In this document: one piece after another, positions 8,288-15,780 of the stretch
Numbering within the stretch: position 1 is the first letter of the stretch
Layout: each line of letters begins with the position of its first letter
Origin: Balneolaceae bacterium
GTDB lineage: Bacteria; Bacteroidota; Rhodothermia; Balneolales; Balneolaceae
Length of the DNA stretch: 21,925 nt
Direction of reading: 5' to 3'
NCBI GenBank assembly: GCA_007117235.1
Contig: SKGY01000121.1
Span: 1 to 21,925, forward strand
Position numbers and translations under genes: made by a program
The notes under the pieces: model-generated
Told to the model about the DNA's origin: nothing
Databases searched by the model: none
Seen by the model: only the letters and a program-made list of their open reading frames with translations

Positions 8288-8308
8288 GATTGATAACAAG
8301 TTTCAATC
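8288..8308. promoter_or_regulatory. Dyad upstream of pyrD, possible operator
   Basis: GATTGA (8288-8293) and TCAATC (8303-8308) form an inverted repeat with partly symmetric inner bases (AAC and GTT). The 21-bp dyad ends 48 bp upstream of the pyrD ATG, where a repressor or activator of pyrimidine synthesis could bind. No known consensus was recognised, so function is inferred from position only. Confidence 0.25.
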
Positions 8309-8356
8309 TTATCACTTAGCTCTTTACCTTAGTACAATCAAATTGACTGATAAAGC

Positions 8357-9442
8357 ATGTACAAATTTTTAGCTCGCCCATTACTTTTTAGATTTACGTC
8401 CGACTATGCCCACGATTTAACAGTTAATACTGCAAAAGCAGCGGGTAAAAACAAAGCGTTACTTCAAGCACTACGCACTGCATACAAATATGAAAACCCT
8501 GCTTTGTCGCAAAACATTTGGGGGCTTCAGTTCAAAAATCCTGTTGGTTTAGCCGCCGGTTTCGATAAAAATGGTACGCTGGCAACAACTATGGAGTCAA
8601 TAGGATTTGGCTTCATTGAGATAGGGAGTATAACTGCTGAACCATCAACAGGTAATCCAAAGCCAAGAAGTTTTCGCCTTCCTGAAGATCAGTCCCTAAT
8701 CAACAGAATGGGACTCAATAATGATGGCGCTAGTACAATTGCAAGGCGCATAAAAAAACTTCAATTAGATATTCCTCTCGGAATAAATATTGCAAAAACT
8801 CACAATCCATCCATTTTCGGTGAGAAAGCTTTATTGGATTACAAAACAAGTTTTGACCTGGTCAAAGATCTTGCTGATTACCTCACAATCAATATTTCGT
8901 GCCCAAATACGAAAGAGGGAAAAACATTTGAGGAACCTGATACGCTGGATGAACTTCTTCAGACACTCAATATTTCCGGAGATTCAGCACTGCCACCGGT
9001 ACTTATCAAGTTTTCCGTTGACCTTGAATCAAGTCAGCTTAAAGAGCTGATAGGTGTCTGCGAAAATCATGCAGTTAGCGGATATGTAGCTACGAACACA
9101 TCATCAAAGAGACTAAATCTGAAATCCCCAGTCACTAAGATTAACAATATAGGTTCGGGTGGATTAAGCGGGCAGGCAATTTCAAACAGAAGCACTGAAG
9201 TAATTGAACAAATTTCGAATCTAACTCATCACGATAAAACCATTATTGGCGTGGGAGGAATAAGTTCAGGGCAACAGGCAATCGATAAAATAAAGGTGGG
9301 CGCCGATCTGCTTCAGATTTATACGGGGCTTGTATATGAGGGGCCTTCGCTAGTGAAAAAAATCAATAAAGAAATTGTTAAATATCTTGAGCGAAAAGGC
9401 ATGGATCATATTTACGAGATCCAAAGACCTAAATCTGAATAG
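8357..9442 (+). CDS. pyrD: Dihydroorotate dehydrogenase, class 2 (quinone) type
   Basis: Fourth enzyme of de novo pyrimidine synthesis, oxidising dihydroorotate to orotate with FMN and, in class 2 enzymes, passing electrons to membrane quinone. The 361-residue length and the N-terminal amphipathic extension before the barrel (about 1-50, starting MYKFLARPLLF) mark class 2. FMN-barrel motifs include GLAAGFDKNG at 64-73, INRMGLNNDG at 115-124, NTSSKRLN near 247-254, GVGGISSG near 298-305 and the phosphate-binding GADLLQIYTGLVYEGP at 315-330. The catalytic-base loop reads NISCPNT with Cys182, where E. coli and human class 2 enzymes have Ser (NISSPNT/NVSSPNT) and class 1 enzymes have Cys. The 3' end overlaps the convergent PorW-like gene by 14 bp. 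The start is the first ATG fitting the class 2 N-terminus. Confidence 0.95.
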   Translation: MYKFLARPLLFRFTSDYAHDLTVNTAKAAGKNKALLQALRTAYKYENPALSQNIWGLQFKNPVGLAAGFDKNGTLATTMESIGFGFIEIGSITAEPSTGNPKPRSFRLPEDQSLINRMGLNNDGASTIARRIKKLQLDIPLGINIAKTHNPSIFGEKALLDYKTSFDLVKDLADYLTINISCPNTKEGKTFEEPDTLDELLQTLNISGDSALPPVLIKFSVDLESSQLKELIGVCENHAVSGYVATNTSSKRLNLKSPVTKINNIGSGGLSGQAISNRSTEVIEQISNLTHHDKTIIGVGGISSGQQAIDKIKVGADLLQIYTGLVYEGPSLVKKINKEIVKYLERKGMDHIYEIQRPKSE

Positions 9443-12176
9443 GAAAGGTTAGTTCGCAGGTTATTGGCCGCTCTGCATTATGGGGCTCAAATAGTAAATG
9501 TTCTTCAATTGCTGATTCAATTGCCTGTGGAATTCCTGACCGATCCATTCTGCTTATCTGTTCAAAGCTTTCAACTTGCCCGGACTGATCTACAACCAGC
9601 CTGTAAGTTAAATCACCTCTCAAATTTGTGTCTCTGGTCCAGTCAGGATAGATCACATTATTCATGAATGAGTCAATTCCACCTTCGAAGCTAAATTTCA
9701 AACCCATATCAAGGCACTCTTTTGAAGTTGGCGCCGGGTCGGATGGCATCAATCTATCGGGAAAACGTTCAGAAACTCCGGTCGTGTCTTGATCTGGGAC
9801 ATCACTTTTTTCAATCAATCGGTTTAATTGATTAGCCTTAGCATACACACTGCTGCCTTCGTAATTTTCTAAAATTTCATTTAAAACTGATCGGGCACTA
9901 TCCCAATAAACACCTTCAAACGGAGAGTCAGACTGTTTTGAAAATTCTGTGATTGTTGAATCAGAGATTGATTGCCAGTAAACAATTTTTTCGTCAGAGA
10001 AACCTTCCGGATTTTCCAGAACTGTGGCAGCTGAATCCTGTAGTGCTGCAAGCTCCCGTGATGCTTTCAAATACTCTTCATATCCAGAAAGCCAACCTGT
10101 CACAAGCTCGCGATCCTCATCCCGATGTATGGCTGCCGACATATATTCTCGGGCAGCTTCAAATAGTATCAAAGGTTTTTGTCTTTCATCAGTCACGTTC
10201 ATTGCTAACTCCTGCAGATATTTAGCCCTTTCTGCGGAATTGCCTGTGGTCTGGTAAATAATCTCATATCGCTGCTGAACAGTTAACACCGTGTCACGGT
10301 GAGGCCTTTCAAAAGGCACATCAAACCGACTTGACACAAGTTCAGCATAAATCGACTCAGGATAATTTTCAAGCAACCTATTGATAAACTGATCAACCCT
10401 GTCTGATTCAGCTGATTGCGCCTCTAAATCGATTAAGCTGTAAAGTGCCTGTGGTATAAATTCAGAGTTAAGACCGCTGTCCAACACTTTTTTATAGTAC
10501 ACTTTTGCGCTGTCCGGCATATCAAGTGAGATCATAAACAGGTCTGCAAGTCTGTACTGCAAATGTTCACGTTCTTTTCTCATCGTTAATCGTTCTTCAT
10601 CGGCAAAAGGTATCTCGGATAGGTCCAACCCTTCAATTACCTGACCGTTTTCAGTCATTGGAGCCTGAACTCCGGCTCCATCAACTGCGTCCACATTTAC
10701 CTGATCAAATCTGCTTCCGCTAATAGCTGCTCTGCGCCTCCAGTTATCGCCAAGTGGACGATCACCCCAAACAGCTTGAAATTGACGGCTTGCATCAGCC
10801 AGCATAGTCTGATTATTGATGTTCAAAAACCCAAACTCGAGCATCTCTGTTGTACTCACAGTACTTTCGGGATCTGCATCGAGAACAACAGTTGTGGTGG
10901 TAGTTCGCTGAGATTCCTGTGCAGCTCTGGCAGCCTCATCACTTATTTGTTGTTGAATTATAATGAGAACGGAATCCAGCTCCTGAGATTCAAGAGATGC
11001 CAGATAGAGCAGGCTATCTGTCCGATTTATCTCTCTTTTTAGTGATGCATATTCACCAAAAGATCTTGCCAGCTCCTCAGCATTAAAACTTTCAGTTACA
11101 CGGTTATTGTCGACACGCACCGTGGTCGCTGAATCAAAATATGCCGCAGCAAGGTTAAAGTCGATGATATCGTCTCGATAAATCTCACCTAAACCGAAAT
11201 AGACAAGTGCTCTTGTGGTGTTGTCAGCGGTTTCAAACTGATTGCCAAGAATTGATCGGTATGCAAGTATTGCCTGTTCACTATCTCCTTTTCGCTGGTA
11301 TGTTTTAGCAATTTCATATCTCATCTCAACGTGATAATCCAGGAATTTATCATCTCTCTCTAAGCTTCTGAACTTAGATATTGCGGTATCAAAATTGCCG
11401 AGTGTCCTGTTTAAAGTTGCTACCTTCCGCTTGGAATTAAATTCAATGTCGTATTCAGCTCTTATTTCAGAAGAAAATCTATATGCGGCCAAAGCCTGAT
11501 TATCAAGCCCGAGTCTCTCAAGTACCTGACCATGCAGAAAAAATGCTCGTGAACGCAGCCTTCTACTTTCAAGGTCTTCAGCACTCAGTAATAAATTTTC
11601 TGAGGCCCTGTTCCAATTTTGTTCCTGCACATACAATTGTGCAAGCATTACTCGCATCTGTGCCAGCATATCAGAATTCCAATCTCCCGGTGAACCTAGT
11701 TCAGACTCTAAAATCCTGATTCCCTCACTGCTATTTCTGAGTTCAAGAAGTGTTCTCCCTTGCCAGAGTATCGCTTCCCGGCGTTCGAATCCCGATGTAA
11801 GTCTTTCCAACTCCTGAAATTTTTCAAGGGCCGAAAAGAATTCGGACCTGTAGTAGTAAGACTTTCCAATCAGTAAAATTGCGGGAGCAACATACTTCGA
11901 ATTTTCGTGATTCCTGAGAATTGAAGCACCACGATCTATGGCCTCCTGAAATTCGTTTTGGCCAGCCCTTGTAGGCTCGTAATGCACACGAATTGGTGTA
12001 GATGGATTTATCGAAGAAACCTGTCGCTCATTTAATTGAAGGCCATCACTATAGAAATGATTGGCGTTATAGAATGTATTGTAATAGGCAGTAAAATTAT
12101 ACCAGCCCTGTTTGATTGGAGCTGCACAACCTGCCAGCAGCATACAAGCCAATATCAATACTATCGATCTATACAC
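9429..12176 (-). CDS. porW: PorW/SprE-like type IX secretion lipoprotein with TonB-like C-terminal domain
   Basis: A 915-residue lipoprotein with signal peptide and lipobox LLAGC (Cys17). The start codon is GTG at 12176; the next ATG (residue 12) would truncate the signal peptide. After Cys17, the segment with FTAYYNTFYNANHFYSDG (28-45) resembles the N-terminus of SprE/PorW, the T9SS lipoprotein needed for gliding and secretion. TPR-like helical repeats run through about 75-370 and again about 535-800, separated by a Ser/Thr/Ala-rich stretch (410-445) and the PorW-like segment WGDRPLGDNWRRR (470-482). The last ~86 residues (830-915) read like a TonB C-terminal domain: YPDW, then RGDLTYRLVVDQSGQV, then LLFEP and ELTFPIQI. 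It lies 23 bp downstream of pyk on the same strand and its 3' end overlaps pyrD. The family assignment is from resemblance; the C-terminal domain is an inference. Confidence 0.75.
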   Translation of the reverse strand: MYRSIVLILACMLLAGCAAPIKQGWYNFTAYYNTFYNANHFYSDGLQLNERQVSSINPSTPIRVHYEPTRAGQNEFQEAIDRGASILRNHENSKYVAPAILLIGKSYYYRSEFFSALEKFQELERLTSGFERREAILWQGRTLLELRNSSEGIRILESELGSPGDWNSDMLAQMRVMLAQLYVQEQNWNRASENLLLSAEDLESRRLRSRAFFLHGQVLERLGLDNQALAAYRFSSEIRAEYDIEFNSKRKVATLNRTLGNFDTAISKFRSLERDDKFLDYHVEMRYEIAKTYQRKGDSEQAILAYRSILGNQFETADNTTRALVYFGLGEIYRDDIIDFNLAAAYFDSATTVRVDNNRVTESFNAEELARSFGEYASLKREINRTDSLLYLASLESQELDSVLIIIQQQISDEAARAAQESQRTTTTTVVLDADPESTVSTTEMLEFGFLNINNQTMLADASRQFQAVWGDRPLGDNWRRRAAISGSRFDQVNVDAVDGAGVQAPMTENGQVIEGLDLSEIPFADEERLTMRKEREHLQYRLADLFMISLDMPDSAKVYYKKVLDSGLNSEFIPQALYSLIDLEAQSAESDRVDQFINRLLENYPESIYAELVSSRFDVPFERPHRDTVLTVQQRYEIIYQTTGNSAERAKYLQELAMNVTDERQKPLILFEAAREYMSAAIHRDEDRELVTGWLSGYEEYLKASRELAALQDSAATVLENPEGFSDEKIVYWQSISDSTITEFSKQSDSPFEGVYWDSARSVLNEILENYEGSSVYAKANQLNRLIEKSDVPDQDTTGVSERFPDRLMPSDPAPTSKECLDMGLKFSFEGGIDSFMNNVIYPDWTRDTNLRGDLTYRLVVDQSGQVESFEQISRMDRSGIPQAIESAIEEHLLFEPHNAERPITCELTFPIQI

Positions 12177-12199
12177 AATACACGTTAAAGAGTTGAATC

Positions 12200-13651
12200 T
12201 TAGCTTTCAGGCTCAGCTTTTTCAATGGTACTTACTTTTACCATATTAGTTCTGCCTCTCTTAGCTAACGGCATACCCGTTGCAATAATTACCCTGTCAC
12301 CATAATTAACCAGTCCATTATCTAGCAAATAATCTTCCATCAGTTTTACACTGATGTCAGTATCAAAGAGCTCTTTTAGTCGAACCGATTCTACACCCCA
12401 AACTAAATTGAGTTGCCGACGAACTATTCGGCTTTCAGTGAATGCAACAATGGGTACATCTGGTCTGAATTTTGCAATTCTTCTCGCAGTGTTACCGGAG
12501 TGTGTAATCGTTGCAATTGCTTTCGCTTCCACATTTTCAGCAATTGTAACACACGAGTATGCTAATGACTCAATAATTTGTTTCTCTTTCCAGTCTGGCT
12601 TTTTGTATTTAAGACTGTAATAGATATTTGGAGCATTATTCTCCACAGATTTAACAATCTTTGCCATTGTTTGAACAGCCTCAACAGGATACTTACCGGC
12701 TGCGGTTTCACCTGAGAGCATGACGGCATCGGTTCCATCGATGACGGCATTTGCTACGTCAGAGCTTTCTGCCCGGGTTGCCCTTGGATTTATAATCATA
12801 GAATCAAGCATCTGGGTTGCTGTAATCACAGGTTTACCGGCAATTCTGCATCGTTCGATTATCTTTTTCTGAACAAGCGGTACTTGCTCACTTGGAATTT
12901 CAATACCCAAGTCGCCTCGAGCAACCATAATTCCATCGGCCTCTTCAATAATTTCATCAATTACATTAACAGCCTCAGGTTTCTCAATTTTAGCAATAAC
13001 AGCTGCATTACTACCCGCAGCTCTAATTCTTGAAATTATTTCTTGTACATCACGTGCATTTCTAACGAATGACATTGCAACGAAATCCACACCAACTTTA
13101 AGGCCGAACTCTAAATCCTCAATATCCTTCTCAGTGATAGAAGACATGGAAATATCCACATCGGGTAGATTTACGCCTTTTCGTGATTTAAGCATCCCGC
13201 CAACCACAACTTTCGCAACCAGGTTTTTTCCATCTTTTTTAACAATCCGAAGCTCTAACAGGCCATCATCGATCAGGATCTGATTTCCTTCAACCGCATC
13301 TTCCGACAGATATTCATAATCAATAGGTACCACTTCAGCCGTTCCCTCAACATCCTCTGTAGTAATTGTCAAAAAACTACCCTCTTTTACTATCTGACCA
13401 CCATCTTTCATCTGACCAACCCTGATTTTAGGGCCTTGTAAATCCATTAAAACAGGAATGGAGTATTGGTATTTTTTTGCTACTTCCCTTACATAACCAA
13501 TTGTTTTTTTGTGATCTTCATGGGATCCGTGCGAAAAGTTTATTCGTACAACATTCATGCCTGCACGATATAATTTTTCAATTCCTTCAAATGTGTTACT
13601 GCTTGGACCAAGGGTACAAACTATTTTCGTTCTGCGAGAGCCGCTCAACAT
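12200..13651 (-). CDS. pyk: Pyruvate kinase
   Basis: Final glycolytic step, phosphoenolpyruvate plus ADP to pyruvate plus ATP, in the cytoplasm. The protein is 483 residues and complete. It begins with RRTKIVCTLGPSS (6-18) and NVVRINFSHGSHEDH (33-47). The B domain spans about 73-170. The active-site strand AKIEKPEAV has Lys221 (phosphoryl transfer) and Glu223 (metal ligand), followed by MVARGDLGIE at 242-251 and ITATQMLDSM at 276-285. DAVMLSGETAAGKYP (308-322) closes the barrel, and the C-terminal allosteric domain covers about 345-478. It is transcribed divergently from the GWxTD gene across a 148-bp spacer and is followed after 23 bp by the PorW-like gene, so the two are probably co-transcribed even though their functions are unrelated. 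Confidence 0.98.
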   Translation of the reverse strand: MLSGSRRTKIVCTLGPSSNTFEGIEKLYRAGMNVVRINFSHGSHEDHKKTIGYVREVAKKYQYSIPVLMDLQGPKIRVGQMKDGGQIVKEGSFLTITTEDVEGTAEVVPIDYEYLSEDAVEGNQILIDDGLLELRIVKKDGKNLVAKVVVGGMLKSRKGVNLPDVDISMSSITEKDIEDLEFGLKVGVDFVAMSFVRNARDVQEIISRIRAAGSNAAVIAKIEKPEAVNVIDEIIEEADGIMVARGDLGIEIPSEQVPLVQKKIIERCRIAGKPVITATQMLDSMIINPRATRAESSDVANAVIDGTDAVMLSGETAAGKYPVEAVQTMAKIVKSVENNAPNIYYSLKYKKPDWKEKQIIESLAYSCVTIAENVEAKAIATITHSGNTARRIAKFRPDVPIVAFTESRIVRRQLNLVWGVESVRLKELFDTDISVKLMEDYLLDNGLVNYGDRVIIATGMPLAKRGRTNMVKVSTIEKAEPES

Positions 13652-13799
13652 AAAGTTATGGTTGTGTCTAAATTTTTTATTAAATAGTTACAGTCAAGAT
13701 CAGAATGTAAACAATTATAAGCCTCAAAAGATGTTATTAAAGTTAAAAGCGAAGAAATGAAATTGCATCAATTTTGATTCTTTAAATAAAGATAAGCTT

Positions 13800-15233
13800 A
13801 TGACAGCGGATGTAAAAAATTTCCTATTAGTTTCTTTAGCGGCACTTTTCCTGGTTCTAAGCGGATGTGCTCGCTCAGCAAATCCCGATATTGAACGTGG
13901 TTCACTGTTTCAATTCAGAGACGGGTACCCTGAAATTAGAACCTCATCAATAGGGCTACTCAGCGCTGATGATGAGGCCCAAATCAATATAACATCAGAT
14001 ATTGTACTCAGCAGCCTCATTTATTCTAGCTCAGCTGAAGACGATGATGTACAATTGGCCAGAATATCATTAGAAATAAGAATTCTTGAGGTTGATGGAG
14101 ATTTTACAAGAAATGTGAGAAGAGGTTTTGATATCGAATCTGTTTTCGAGGGATCATTTATTAGTCAAGAAGTATTTTCTCATGAAGAAACTATCAACGT
14201 GGTGCCCGGCGAGTTTGAAGTTATAGTAACAGTACTGGATGAAACATCCGGCAAAGCGTCGAGCAGAACTTCCACCGCAACGATCCCGGATCCTCAAAAT
14301 CCGCAAATCAATATTACAACAGTCAGGATGCTGGGGAAAAATGTTGGCGATCCCGAAGATCCATTTTTCCCAATTACAACTTATACCGTCCCTTCACGGC
14401 TCGACAGTCTGAAATTTGAATTTCAGGTTACCAACAATGATGTTGATGATCCACTTACTGTAGAGGCGCGACTACTGAAGTACAATGCAGATTCTCTGCC
14501 GGCAAGACCTATGAACTTGAGTACGTACAGTCCGTCTTCACTCCCATACATAGGTGTTGATATGCGAAGACCCGAAGAGATTATGTCAACAACCAGAAGG
14601 CTTGACGACCCCGGAAGTGTTCTTATTGAGTTCAAATATGCTCTCCTTGAAAAAGGCACATACAGGTTTGAAGTTGAAACATCAGATGAGTCCGGTGAAA
14701 CTATCTATAGGGCGAGGGATTTTTCTATAATGAGTGAAAACTATCCTAATCTTCAGACCGCTCGTGAATTGGCAGAACCACTTATTTATCTAATGGACAG
14801 AAGGGATCACGAGCGAATGATGCAGATTCAGGATCCTGACTCCCTTAAAGAAGCTATTGATCGATTTTGGCTGTCTAACATTTCTAATATGAATCAGGCC
14901 CGCTCGGTTATTAATCTCTATTATGATAGAGTTCAACAAGCCAACAAACAATTTACGAACTTCAAAGAGGGTTGGAAGACAGATCTTGGAATGGTCTACA
15001 TACTTTTTGGTCCGCCATGGTATGTTGATCGGTATTTAAATACCATGCAATGGTCTTACTCTTATGACAGAACTGATCCCAGATATAACTACACATTTGA
15101 GAAACCAAACATCAGAAGCGAGTTTTTTCCTTTCGACAATTATCTGCTGCGAAGAAATCAGGGATACTTCAATATTCAGTACCGACAAATACAACTTTGG
15201 CTGAGCGGCGGAATACTTACCACTAGACTCTAA
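13800..15233 (+). CDS. GWxTD-domain lipoprotein
   Basis: A 477-residue predicted lipoprotein with an N-terminal hydrophobic signal and lipobox VLSGC (Cys23). The middle (about 30-310) is rich in beta strands, with phrases such as FEFQVTNNDVDDPL and YRFEVETSDESGETIY that suggest Ig-like or fibronectin-like folds. The C-terminal domain (about 320-477) contains GWKTDLGMVYILFGPP at 391-406, the diagnostic GWxTD motif of a domain common in Bacteroidota, Rhodothermota and Acidobacteriota. The function of this domain is not established. The ATG at 13800 is the only start that keeps the signal peptide intact. The gene is divergent from pyk and is followed after 86 bp by a receiver-domain gene. It probably sits in the periplasm attached to a membrane; no catalytic residues were recognised. 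Confidence 0.85.
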   Translation: MTADVKNFLLVSLAALFLVLSGCARSANPDIERGSLFQFRDGYPEIRTSSIGLLSADDEAQINITSDIVLSSLIYSSSAEDDDVQLARISLEIRILEVDGDFTRNVRRGFDIESVFEGSFISQEVFSHEETINVVPGEFEVIVTVLDETSGKASSRTSTATIPDPQNPQINITTVRMLGKNVGDPEDPFFPITTYTVPSRLDSLKFEFQVTNNDVDDPLTVEARLLKYNADSLPARPMNLSTYSPSSLPYIGVDMRRPEEIMSTTRRLDDPGSVLIEFKYALLEKGTYRFEVETSDESGETIYRARDFSIMSENYPNLQTARELAEPLIYLMDRRDHERMMQIQDPDSLKEAIDRFWLSNISNMNQARSVINLYYDRVQQANKQFTNFKEGWKTDLGMVYILFGPPWYVDRYLNTMQWSYSYDRTDPRYNYTFEKPNIRSEFFPFDNYLLRRNQGYFNIQYRQIQLWLSGGILTTRL

Positions 15234-15319
15234 TATTACCCGTAAAAATCTTAAAAAAATTACACGCTCATTTTAGGGATTTCACTATTTTATGTTAGCT
15301 TATCGATTCAAATTAAAAA

Positions 15320-15706
15320 ATGAATAGTTCATTTATGTCAGACACAAAAAAAGTGCTCATCGTAGAAGATGACTTGATCCTTAATCTGTTGTACGAAAGC
15401 TACATGGAGAAACTGGGATTCGAAACAAAAGGTGAACTCGTTTACGGCAAAACAGCTATTGAAACTGCAAAATCCATCAGCCCCGATCTTATCTTAATGG
15501 ATATTTCACTTGAAGGTGATATGGATGGAATTGAAGCTATGATGGAAATACGTAAATTCTCCAAAGTTCCGGTTATTTATATCACCGGGAATTCAGATAA
15601 GGCTCACCAAATCCGAGCTAAGGAGACAGGTTACACAGACTATTTAATCAAGCCTATTGAGTTTAGTGAATTAAAAGAGTCTTTGGAGAAGGCGAAGATC
15701 ATTTAA
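15320..15706 (+). CDS. Single-domain response regulator (receiver only)
   Basis: A 128-residue protein made of one CheY-like receiver domain with no output domain. Key residues are present: acidic pair Asp17-Asp18 after KVLIVE, phospho-acceptor Asp61 in LILMDISL, switch Thr89 in VIYITGNS, and Lys111 in LIKPIEF. The aromatic switch residue position has Tyr107 in GYTDYLIKP. It can be phosphorylated, but must act by protein-protein contact, as an intermediate in a phosphorelay or as a regulator of another kinase. The DISLEGDMDG loop resembles receivers of hybrid-kinase relays. No partner kinase is adjacent; the nearest is 2.3 kb downstream and has its own regulator. An in-frame ATG at 15335 (Met6) is an alternative start and would give a tighter N-terminus. 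Confidence 0.9.
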   Translation: MNSSFMSDTKKVLIVEDDLILNLLYESYMEKLGFETKGELVYGKTAIETAKSISPDLILMDISLEGDMDGIEAMMEIRKFSKVPVIYITGNSDKAHQIRAKETGYTDYLIKPIEFSELKESLEKAKII

Positions 15707-15780
15707 GTAATTAGATCTTATCCACTTTTCATTAGCGTCTCTTTTAATAGCTCTGCCAGATTAATTATATCTATTACTTT

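Larger units (their letters stand above)
8015..8356. other. Divergent spacer between pabB and pyrD
   Basis: 342 bp with no convincing gene. It should hold promoters for both flanking genes. Visible structures are a 9-bp imperfect hairpin (8170-8195), a Bacteroidota-unlike GC-richer patch around 8195-8250 that contains GGGACATAGGTTACACAG (8231-8248), and a dyad close to pyrD (8288-8308). Open frames inside are under about 20 codons and lack translation signals. Confidence 0.6.
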
